Positions 37,072 to 47,320 of a DNA stretch of 64,000 nucleotides are shown here, in pieces. Location of the stretch: positions 14,275,456-14,339,455 of the forward strand of contig NC_051095.1 in the NCBI RefSeq assembly GCF_901709675.1, written 5' to 3'. Numbering within the stretch: position 1 is the stretch's first letter; every line of letters starts with the position of its first letter. The position numbers were made by a program, and so were the translations under genes. The notes below the pieces were generated by a model, which was not told the DNA's origin, ran no database searches, and was given only the letters and a program-made list of their open reading frames with translations. The DNA comes from Syngnathus acus. Lineage: Eukaryota > Chordata > Actinopteri > Syngnathiformes > Syngnathidae.

Positions 37072-38973
37072 TACCGTAATTTTCGGACTATAAGTCGCAC
37101 CGGAGTATAAGTCGCACCAGCCATAAAATGCCCAAAAAAGTGAAAAAAAACATATATAAGTCGCTCCGGAGTATAAGTCGCATTTTGGGGGGCAATTTAT
37201 TCGACAAAATCCAACACCAAGAACAGTCATGAACGAGCAACAACAGGCTAAACGATAGCTATGCTAACGTGACATAAACACAAACTAAGAGCTGAGAACG
37301 GCCCTGACGTAAAATTCAGAGTTATTCAAAAAACTATTACATAAATAACACGTTAATAAAACCATCTGCGTCACTCCAATTCATTAAATCCATCAATCGT
37401 CCTTTGTCAACAATGCGTGCGCGCCGCTGACGGCTCTTGCACTTAAAAATATTCCACAGGCCCATATAACGATATATAAATTATATATCAAATAACTATT
37501 ATATAAGCAATAATGTTATCAAACCATCTGTGCACTCTAAATCATTAAATCCATCGATCAAATTCCTCGTCCTTTGTCAACATCGCCGCGCGTGCGCCCT
37601 GACGTCAGCCTCGTCGTTATTCCACAGATCTACTATATATAGATAATATATATTGTAGCGTTAACAAAGTTCAAGGAAAGACGTGGGTTTGGTAAACGGC
37701 TCTTTATTTAACAAAACAAACTTACAGGCGTGTGGCGGCGTGGACGTCCAGCCACGAAAGGGGACGAGAGCTCCATACGATAGGACCGGGCGTGCGTAGA
37801 AGCCATGACCGAGCTCCATGCACCGTCCTCGGACAGCCACCCGGCTGAGCGCCGGCCCTCGACTTCCATCCACGGAGCTGAAAGGCAGCTCGGTAGAGTA
37901 GGACCGGGCGTGCGTAAAAGCATTGTCCGAGCACCATCCACCGTCCCTGGACAGCCACCCGGCCGAGCGCCGGCGCCCGACTTCAATCCACGAAAGTGAA
38001 AGAAAGCTGGACGAGTCGATCTTTGTCCTTTATGTAAACAACCGTCGCGCTGCTGACGCGCGACCGCGACGTCGCGTCGCGCTGCTGACGTCAGCAGCGC
38101 GACGTCGCGCGTCACTCGTCCAGCTTTCTTTCACTTTCGTGGATTGAAGTCGGGCGCCGGCGCTCGGCCGGGTGGCTGTCCAGGGACGGTGGATGGTGCT
38201 CGGACAATGCTTTTACGCACGCCCGGTCCTACTCTACCGAGCTGCCTTTCAGCTCCGTGGATGGAAGTCGAGGGCCGGCGCTCAGCCGGGTGGCTGTCCG
38301 AGGACGGTGCATGGAGCTCGGTCATGGCTTCTACGCACGCCCGGTCCTATCGTATGGAGCTCTCGTCCCCTTTCGTGGCTGGACGTCCACGCCGCCACAC
38401 GCCTGTAAGTTTGTTTTGTTAAATAAAGAGCCGTTTACCAAACCCACGTCTTTCCTTGAACTTTGTTAACGCTACAATATAGTTATATAGTAAATCTGTG
38501 GAATAACGACGAGGCTGGCGTCAGGGCGCACGCGCGGCGATGTTGACAAAGGACGAGGAATTTGATCGATGGATTTAATGATTTAGAGTGCACAGATGGT
38601 TTGATAACATTATTGCTTATATAATAGTTATTTGATATATAATTTATATATCGTTATATGGGCCTGTGGAATATTTTTAAGTGCAAAAGCCGTCAGCGGC
38701 GCGCACGCATTGTTGACAAAGGACGATTGATGGATTTAATGAATTGGAGTGACGCAGATGGTTTCGCGCTGCTGTCGTCACTTGAAATTCAAATTACAGT
38801 AATCCCTTGCTACATTGCGGTTCGTTTATCGCGGTTTAATTTTTTTTTTTTTTGAAATTTTTTTTTGAAATTTTTTGAAAAAAAAAAACACATATAAGTC
38901 GCTCCTGAGTATAAGTCGCCCCCCCACCCAAACTATGAAAAAAACCGCGACTTATAGTCCGAAAATTACGGTA
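37072..38973. mobile_element. Palindromic foldback element, copy 1
   Basis: The ends are perfect inverted repeats of about 27 bases (TACCGTAATTTTCGGACTAT, then AAGTCGC), the same signature as the small MITEs here. The target site appears to be TA. Inside, the left arm up to 38016 pairs with the right arm from 38114 with nearly perfect complementarity over about 650 bases; for example 37654 pairs with 38476 and 37782 with 38348. The spacer (38017-38113) is rich in CGACGTCGCG. Each inner arm holds two tandem units of 118 bp (starting about 37782 and 37900). Each inner palindrome half begins TGTAGCGTTAAC and, read outward, contains AATAAA (38422). The outermost 290 bases on the left and 210 on the right do not match except at the tips. 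No transposase was found; mirrored open frames on both strands are by-products of the palindrome. Confidence 0.85.
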
Positions 38974-41900
38974 GTTGTTTTGGTGATATTTTGATCATCA
39001 ATATTGTTACTTACTGTCACAGTAATAGTGGTATTTATTGTCATTGCATAGTTTCTGTTTATTCTTCATTTCAAAAGCCCATTTTTCATAACCTATTATT
39101 ATTATTCATCTTTTATTGATAGATCGTGGACACAAAGACGCAGGAAAGAAGAAGCAAAAGAAAGAAAAAGTGATGTTAGATAAAAATGATATTATAGACC
39201 AATAAGGTCGGTGATCTGATGTTGCTATGGCAACAACTGAGCCCCCATGATTCTTATTACAAAGTGTTGTACCATCCAATATATTTGTTATTATGTGCTT
39301 GTTATTTTAAGGTCAGCCAACTACATTTTGTCGATTTAAGTTAATCGTAATGATCACATGAAATATCTACATATGCTTTCATTTCGAAGAAGAGGGGTCT
39401 TTAGTGTAGTGTGATAGGACCAATCAATAACATTGTGTCTTTTGTGAATAGCACGTACATCCCTCTACCCTTTAAGTGGTGTGATGTTATTTACGAGATT
39501 AGCCGGCATACATATTAAATGACACGCATGGCACGCGAGTGCTTGTCACTTTGAAGGGTTCACGCCTGACGTGTATGGTGGGGATTGATGTTTACTGATT
39601 AAATCAGCGGCAGCGAGAGACTTGACCTTTTTAAGATTTTACAAGTCTAAGTGTTGTATTGGCACCGTCATGTATGTGCTGGTTTGTGGAAATGACGCGG
39701 GAAGGCACGGGCCAGGGGCGCCAATGCGTGAGATGAACTAAAACAAGCATGAAATCTTATCATTTTATAGTGAATGTGTGTGGGTGTGTGTCAAGTGTAT
39801 AGTGAACACTCACATTTTCTCCATACTAAATTCACGACTCAACAGGTCAGTCCAGAGGTTCTAATCCCCTCATATCTAATTGATATGCTCTCTCTTTTCT
39901 TATCACATGTAGTCATTATTGAATTGTTCCAACGGCGGCTGGGTGGTGTAGTGAGGAGTTTTGAATGTTAAAGCAAAAGCGACCCTCCTCTCAATAGGAA
40001 TAAATATTTCAGGCAGCGGAATACATTGGCAAGCATGCGGTGAAATTGGCTCCATGTATTGTGGTTGGAGAAAGAAAGAAACGATAATAGTAAAAGTATA
40101 GCCCTTTATTGGCTTTTTTTGGACGTCTTTGGAAAAAAGTGCCTCGATAAGTCAATTGAGTATGAATGTGTTTGAGATGTACTTGTCTATCAGCGTGACT
40201 GCATCAATATGTGAAATGACAGTTAAGCCCAAGCGTATTCTTGCCCTCCACAAATGTTGAGTCTTAGCTTTAACTATTTTCTTTTTTTTTTTTTACTTTG
40301 ACGCAAATCAAATTAAGACACGTTCTCATTGTCATTCTTTCATTTATTCATCGATGCGTTCACTGTAAATGTACACTTCTTGATTAGAACACTCTACAGA
40401 TTGTGGTAAATGTTAGTGATAGATTTTGAATTTTAGAAAGTTTTACTTTGTGTGGTTGTCACGTGTGGAATGGAGCTCTGGAATGGAGAAATGTTGACTA
40501 TTAGATATAACAATAATTGACTTGTGCCTTTTTCCGTCAAGAAAATATCCATTCAAAAAGTGTCAATCAAATTTTGCATAGGGTAGAAATATAATTACGG
40601 AGAGGAAACAGTATGATTGAGCATTTGAGGGACCGAAGCATGAAGCACACTGATTGTCTTCATTAATTACAACTCATGAAGAGGGTGGCTTCAACTAATC
40701 ACCATCACCCTGCTGGCACTCTCTGTAATCCAACACTGTGTGTATCGTGTACAGATGGGTGGTCGAACTGGAGCTTCTTGCTGGTTGATTGTCGTCCAAG
40801 TTGTTGTGATGACTTTGGACAAACTCCAGCAATTCACATTGTATTGTCTCACTGATGCATTCAAGCTTTAAACAGATTATCTCCGGTCTATGAGCCTGAT
40901 TTGAATTATTGTATCAGCAACGTAAAGTAAACTCTAATGGTGATACAGTATTTAGACTAGGATACAAAGAATTAAAAAAATATAGAACATCTTTCCAGGC
41001 CTTTAAGATCAAAATTAGTCATTGTAAATAGTGACATTCTAACGAATGTTTTTTTTTTATTCAAATGCAATTCAGTGTTGTAAATACATAGTTTTTTTTA
41101 ATTATGTGAAGCACATTGAGTTACCCAAAAACATCTTGTTACAGTACATAAGACCAGATACAAAATCAGACAGGCAGTGGGTTCCTATGAGAGTTTTAAT
41201 ATGACTTCCTACGAGTTACATATATTATTACTCGGAAATGATTTTAGGTCATTTGTTGTAACAAGACTCCATTTAATAAGGTTGTGTCTGTTTATATTAT
41301 GACATATTTATAGCGATAAACAGCTAAAATTTACTCTACTTTACGTATTATAAATATGGATTAAATAAGACTTAACCAAGCACACACAGCAGTACCCCAC
41401 AAATAGTCATGTGAGTACAGCGTGCATAGCATTACATACAAAAACCTACACAAAAATTATGCACTGGGATATAAAAAAATATGTGTGTGGATATTCACTG
41501 TCACACTCACACGTAGTTACTTGCATACAAAAACTAGGTTATGTAGCCTTAAAACATGAAATCTAGTGCATGTGGCATTGGGGACACCACCATCCTCTTT
41601 TCGTTCACTTTGGCACCAGGTCACATCCTAAATTCCGGGATGTGGCCGTTTGCCTAATTCCCCGTGACAGTTCCAGTGTCGACGCTGTGCTCCCGATGCT
41701 GGACGCTGTCAGCCTCTTTCCTGCCTGCCCTACAGACCTCGCTCTCCTTATATGACCACATACACGAGCACATGGCAAAACACATCTGCATCAATGTGAG
41801 GCATTAATGAAACGGTTCCCTTTGTCTTCCTTATCTTGAATCGCCATCGCTGCTTGAGTCACCTGGAATTTCTCACCCTTTCGCACATCTCTCTGCATTC

Positions 41901-42609
41901 ATTCATCCATTTCATGTGCACCTGTGTGGCTCGGCTGTGCTCCGTCAATGGGCACCCTCGGTGTAATTTGGCCCGCAGTCGCTGTTTGGCAGTCGGCGTA
42001 AGGTTAAAGAGAGCAGCCATGCTCTAAGCAGGCTTAGTGCACGACGATGGATGGAGGGCCCAGCCAGCACACAGGAAAAGCATTAAATAAACATTAATGG
42101 AACTGGGTTGAAGGAGATTTATTTAGGAGACTTTTGGCTCCACGGTTTGTGTTTTTACACAGCACTTTTGAACACTCCCTAATGCATGTTGGTAACACAT
42201 CCTGATTGGTGGTTTGGTTCCTCAAAGATTGCAAAACTGAAAAAGTAAATCAGACTTGGATGTATTTTTGGAGACGTGAATGGCCTTAATCACTGCTTAC
42301 TGATGTTGAGAGTAACCTTTGTGGCACGTCAACATTTCAGTTAAGAGATTAAGCACATCAATTTGGACATGTTGCTGAATCTCTGTTTATACATCAAGCA
42401 ATGGCCTGCCAATGAATTGACTAAGAACAATAAAGAATAGATACACTGTAGTACACATTAGTATGCAACATTTTCACATTTAAAGGGGTACACATTATGG
42501 AAAATTTACTTTTTTAATCGATTGTATTTACCTTCAGTACAAACTTAATTAGATGTGTTGATTTGATTGAAGAGTTTGTCCTTAAGGACTTGAGACATCA
42601 GGCCGTGAT

Positions 42610-42702
42610 TGGCATCGATGGCCGTCTTGCAGCTGTCCCGGGTGGCTATGTACAGTACAAAAGTTTGAGATTCTTTGCAATGTAAAGTGCAATATAAATA
42701 TA

Positions 42703-42742
<40 letters not shown>
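42610..42742 (+). mobile_element. L2-like LINE 3' tail with (ATT)n
   Basis: TGTAAAGTGCAATATAAAT followed by an uninterrupted ATT array (42706-42742) has the form of an L2-clade 3' end. The upstream 80 bases carry no reverse transcriptase, so this is a very short truncated insertion. Confidence 0.55.
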
Positions 42743-43180
42743 GGTGAGGCTTGTTGGATAGCAGATCAGGGATATACATGATATGACTCATACAGATTTA
42801 ATGTCCATAGTACATTTATGCAGTTACATAAGAAACGAAGGCTTAGTCATTGGCTACTCGTGTGTGTGTGCATTTGTGTGTCTTGTGTGTGTCAGGCCTC
42901 ATCACTAAGACATATCTTTGGTGTGGAAATACAAGAAGCCTAGGCAACTTCGGTCCTGCAGGAGCCCCACGGGACGAATACCAATGTGAACGTTCGCAAG
43001 CATGTGTGTGTCTATGGCGTGAGGATAAAATGTGTAGTCAACATTCCGAGAAGAAGAAACATAAAGAGCCAGAGGCCACAAACAGCAAAAACGAACCCAT
43101 GCTTCAAGAATGTTACTCTGTTTGTGACTTGAACGCATAGTCGAAGTCAATGGCACTCAAAAATATATCTAAAAAGAATA

Positions 43181-44174
43181 TACCGTTTTTTTCCATGTAT
43201 AATGCGCAAAATTTAACTAATTTATTGTCCTAAAATCTTGGGTGCGTATTATACATGGGTACAACAATTTTTTAAGAAAATCTCCCTCGAAATAAAACTT
43301 GAAATCACCTTTCTTCTTGTTTGTTGTCAATCGCGCATCGCATTCAGCCATCCTGCCCAACACACTTAGTCAGTAAAATTCATAATTGACGACACATCGT
43401 TTGATACGATGATGCAATCCTTGATGGTGTGTTATTGTCAAATATTGTTTGTTTTTTAATCTCCATCGCAGACGGGATATCATACGGAGGCCGCCATGAC
43501 AGTATGCGCAGAACGGATGCGCAAGACACGTCAATCACGCATCGCATTCAGCCATCCTGCCCAACACACTTAGTCAGTAAAATTCATAATTGACGACACA
43601 TCGTTTGATGCGATGGTGCAATCCTTGATGGTGTGTTATTGTCAAATATTGTTTGTTTTTTAATCTCCATTGCAAACCGGATATCATACGGAGGCCGCCA
43701 TTACAGATGCGCAGAACGGATGCGCAAGACACGTCAGCTATATAAAGAGCGAGAGTTCAGTTCTAAACCTAAATGCGTATTACAGGTAATATTTTATTTC
43801 ACAACACTTTGCCTTGTTCCTTTCCTCTCTGCTGTTCACTTCAAACACGCTCCATACGAACACAATGCTCTCGTATCAGACGCTTGCTCGATCACCTGCT
43901 CGTTTGCTGTCACAATGTAGCCTACACAAATCCGAAACATTTCTCCGCTATCGAGTTTGCTAGCGCATGCGCAGTGACACTGACCGGCAGAATAACATCC
44001 GGTTGTTCCCAAAGATGATCTTTTTTCTGAAATAATTTTACGTCTACGGACTTAAGTAGGAGTCAAAATTTGGGTGCGTATTATACATGGGTACAGGCTT
44101 TTTTCCAGCATCGACATGCCATTTTTAGGGTGCGTATTATACATGGGGGCGCATTATACATGAAAAAAACGGTA
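43181..44174. mobile_element. MITE with TACCGTTTTTTTCCATGTAT ends and 204-bp internal duplication
   Basis: The left end (TACCGTTTTTTTCCATGTAT, then AATGCGC) is matched by its complement at 44149-44174. Subterminal GGTGCGTATTATACATGG occurs three times near the ends. Inside, about 43326-43529 is repeated at 43530-43738 with a period of 204 bases and few differences. A TATATAAAG box follows the second unit at 43739-43748. The flanks share only TA. No transposase is encoded. Confidence 0.85.
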
Positions 44175-44742
44175 CTTAGATACTGTATTAAAATGTGCTT
44201 AGTTTTGGCAATTTTTGTATTACTGTTTTTGTTATTTTTGGTGATGTTGTAAATTGTACTGTGTCTGCATGTTTAATGTTTAATACTACATTAGATGGGC
44301 CAAAAGAGTGCCTCCTACTTCATTGTTGAGAGACATGAAATTTTTTTGTGTTGGGATATCCCACGACTCCCTCATTGTGTGTTTTAGTACTTGTACGTTG
44401 GAGTGCATGAGGAAATCCAGAAGATATCTGAGAGGGTACATTGTGTACATTTTACGACCATCTTTTCTTCTCCCTTTTTTTTAAAAAGGAGCTTGGTAGT
44501 AATGCCCTTCGCTGTCTGTTTTCTTCTTCTTGAGAGTTTTCAAGTGAAGATTAAGCGAGGTGCACATTGAAAGAAATAAAAGTTCCTGATAGAAGCAGGG
44601 ATGGTAAATCATGTCCGGAGAAGCAGGAGGGCTTTTCACTCACCTGGAATGCACCATCCTGTGCTAGGGTGATTCACATGATGTAATCCAGCCAACTTGC
44701 ACTCCCTTTTTTACATGCAAACAAAGCTAAGATACAGTATGG

Positions 44743-45345
44743 CAGTGTTTCCCAACCAGTGTGCCGCAGCACACTGGTGTGCCGTGAGAGATGTTCAGCT
44801 GTGCCGTGGGAAATTGTCCAACATTAAATACCGAGCGCATTGTAAACAGGATCGCCAAACCACAGGTCAGTTAGCGCAAGGCCTGGTCAGCCACTTGCTA
44901 ATCTTGCATGCAAATCGGAGAATCTTGAGATTCCATGTTGTGGCATCGGCACATACTCAGTTTATGTGTATGTTGCTGTTAGTGTTGGCTCTCATTTGAA
45001 CACACCCGACAATGTCTTTGGGGACACAAAATGAGAAAAGGTGATACATGTCCTGCTGTCAGGATCACCAGGCTGCAATGGACGCAGAGAGAGCACAGAA
45101 AATACATAATATGAAAAATCAACCCTGATCTTAAGCTCCCAAGAGGGCAAGGAAAAACTCCAAAAACCCATACTAAAAGAAATAAATAGTCGGATTATTT
45201 TATTTCATCGTATTTATATATTTATTATAAATGTATTATTTATTTATATAAAGGTATTATTTATTCATATAAAGGCCGGTCCGCGAAAATATTTCTGACA
45301 CGTAACCGGTCCGTGGTGCAAAAAAGGTTGGGGACTATTTGCTTG
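44743..45345. mobile_element. Composite of hAT-type relics and an L2 3' UTR-like piece
   Basis: It begins with CAGTGTTTCCCAACCAGTGT, then GTGCCGCAGCACACTGG, the start of a common fish hAT MITE. A segment at 45055-45180 (CAGGATCACCAGGCTGCAAT, CTTAAGCTCCCAAGAGGGCA) matches the 3' untranslated part of the L2 copy at 47321. The right part (CCGGTCCGTGGTGCAAAAAA, GGTTGGGGAC) is another hAT-like end. Boundaries between the pieces are uncertain. Confidence 0.6.
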
Positions 45346-45391
45346 TGAGCTGCTCCATAAAACCATATATATTCCATGCAATATGAGCGAG

Positions 45392-45463
45392 GGTTCCATA
45401 TTGTAGTGGTTAGTACTCTGGACTCTCGCCCCAGCAACCTGGGTTCAAATTCCAGTGAGACCT
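45392..45463 (+). tRNA. tRNA-Gln-like sequence, probable pseudogene
   Basis: Seventy-two bases align end to end with vertebrate tRNA-Gln: GGTTCCATATTGTAGTGGTT, ACTCTGGACTCT, GGGTTCAAATTCC, ending GAGACCT. The A and B box regions and a T arm are recognisable. The acceptor stem has a C-A mismatch, the D stem is weak, and the anticodon loop reads CTCTCGC, which would give a CTC (Glu) anticodon in a Gln body. It is more likely a worn tRNA gene or SINE head than a working gene. An hAT-like end (GTTGGCCACCCCTG) follows at about 45590-45605. Confidence 0.45.
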
Positions 45464-46710
45464 AAAATGTTTTATCATAGAAATATTTGCAACACAGTTG
45501 CTCGTGTGCTCCCCCATCTAACCATTATACATAACTATTTGCTCTTTGCGGTACACAGTAAAAAAATGTGGCTCTTAGTCTCTGACTGGTTGGCCACCCC
45601 TGCTGTAGATAGACATGGCTACAAATGTAGGAAATAAACAGTTTTTGTGTGCATACAGTGAATGATAATACATTTGTTTTGATACTTGCATCAAATCTAC
45701 AGTCGTAGCTGATCATTGTGATGATCTTTGAGCCTTTCCTGTATGGTTTGTGGCCGTTCCTTTTGAGTCTTCCGAGGGTCCAAGCGCTAGTCGCGCCGAG
45801 GTCAGGTGGCTGCTGCGATAATGCTTAACTGATGTTGGCTGTCAATAGCCATTCACCAGGAGAAAAGTGGTGAGCCTGTTCAGTAAATTACACAGTACGG
45901 CGTGAGAGGCCAGGTTCAAAACAACCTGACCCTGCTGTTGTTGGGAGAAACAATAGAACAATGACTCCAATCAGCTCCTGCCGCAGCCGTGTGTGTCGAG
46001 CCGCTGACTACAAAACACTTTTTTCCATTGGTGCAACGCTGCGGCTCTTAGCTCGCCATGCCATTGACTCTAGATGTGATAGAGGGGTTTATTGTTATGA
46101 CATGTTTGAGTGTCTGTGACTGACTCTTTTGATTTATATGCACCAGTCCCTGTTGACCTTGAAGCACGTACCACCTCCCATTGATGGTAGCTATCACATA
46201 CAGTGATATCGTGTAGTACCCTAATGCTCGAATACCTGACAATTTGGTATACAAGAAGTATTTTTGTGGAAAACATGCCAATCTGTCCACTTAATATTAG
46301 GGAGAATCATCACATCCAATTTCCCCCTTTGTGGCTCCAGCAATGTCCCATTGATTTTGTCCTGCATTGGCACGTTTCAATGTCTCGATCAGTCAGAAAT
46401 GATTGCAACTATTCAAATTTCTGAGAAGTGTTGCTTCTCTTAGTTTTGAGTCTCAACTGCAACTTTAACTTATGCTACATAGCTATTCGCAGACTGGTTA
46501 GCTGTCATGTTGTGCTGTGATACAAAGCATTTTATGAATGTATTGTAATTTCAGGATATCCATTGATATTGCAGTTGTTTTTTTTACTTGTGTTTGTGAT
46601 TGACTTATTTTTACTTTATAGGTAAACATTTCAACTAGGGTACATTTTATTCCTAAAATTGTTGACCAGATCCAATGTGTTGAAACATTAAGTCAACATG
46701 GTTCCCTTTT

Positions 46711-46733
46711 TTCCTTAATTGTGTCCCCCTCAC
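46711..46733 (+). promoter_or_regulatory. diaph2: U12-type branch point and AC 3' splice site
   Basis: TTCCTTAAT (46711-46719) differs from the U12 branch consensus TTCCTTAAC only at the last base. The branch adenosine (46717 or 46718) lies about 15 bases from the terminal CAC at 46731-46733, within the short range typical of minor introns. The next AG (46744-46745) would shift the frame or remove conserved codons. Confidence 0.87.
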
Positions 46734-46898
46734 GGCTTCTGCAAGCTTTCACGGGAGCAGTACGAGAAGTTGTCAATTATGCACAAGAACATGCAAAAGC
46801 TTTACGAGAACATAGGTAGCTACTTCACCTTCGACCCGCAAGTCATCAGTGTGGAGGACTTCTTCGGGGAGCTGTCCAACTTCCGCATCCTCTTTTTG
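46734..46898 (+). CDS. diaph2: diaph2 exon, end of FH2 domain
   Basis: A 165-base, 55-codon exon, phase 0 on both sides. It encodes GFCKLSREQYEKLSIMHKNM, QKLYENIGSYFTFDPQVISV and EDFFGELSNFRILFL, then a GTGAGT donor at 46899. This is the last part of the FH2 domain. The KMS|GFCKLSREQYEKL join has the same length as the vertebrate DIAPH2 sequence, which supports the AC acceptor. LYENxGxYF and the EDFFGELSNFR segment fit diaph2 best among the three diaphanous paralogs. Confidence 0.92.
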
Positions 46899-47320
46899 GT
46901 GAGTAAACAATCTATCAGAAAGTTTGTTTTGTATGACACTGTATTTTTTCTTAGTATATTGCATGTGTTTATATATAGTATATATATATATACTGCAGTT
47001 TAATGAAAACAGGTGTTTATTTGAAAACATTATTTGAAAGACGGTATTATTCAATCAAAAAAGTTACTATAAGCTGCATGTGTATGAACTAAATGGCTTC
47101 TTTGACATTTTATTTGGAGGTTGTGCAAAATTTCTTATTTACTATTTTCTGGCCACATGAATACATGTACAAACTCACACATTCCAACCGACACTACAAA
47201 ACTTTAAAACCAAATGTTGCCATAAATTCAAAGAAGTTATGTTAGTGAAACATGAAACAAAATGGTGGTAATGTGTGCACACATTAAACACTATGTTGCT
47301 AAAAACAGAAGGACTACTTG

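Larger units (their letters stand above)
21257..46733 (+). other. diaph2: Intron 2 of diaph2, U12-type AT-AC (phase 0)
   Basis: A 25.5-kb intron starting ATATCCTTT and ending CTCAC, with a TTCCTTAAT branch-point motif 15 bases before the end. It contains the SINEs, the nested hAT insertions, the first foldback element, MITEs and the tRNA-like relic listed separately. A degraded family A SINE piece may lie at 21821-21870. Otherwise the stretches 21270-21960, 22050-27360, 27770-29310, 31260-33150, 33200-34820, 35130-37070, 38980-42600, 42750-43180, 44180-44740 and 45610-46700 show no gene or RNA gene. They look unique, and a few GC-richer, TAATTA-rich patches could be conserved noncoding elements. 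Confidence 0.85.

Noticed and set aside
37780-38350. CRISPR-like array in the tandem units of the foldback arms
   Set aside because: The 118-bp units are contiguous tandem copies without short repeats and unique spacers, and this is a vertebrate genome.
37708-38422. Mirrored open frames of 60-135 codons in the foldback element
   Set aside because: Each exists on both strands because of the palindrome. They show no known domain and differ by simple indels between the two copies.
21253-46745. A GT-AG version of intron 2, with GTCCAT at 21253 as donor and GCAAG at 46745 as acceptor
   Set aside because: It changes the reading frame and removes the conserved residues before REQYEKL, and GTCCAT is a poor donor. 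The AT-AC version keeps frame and length.
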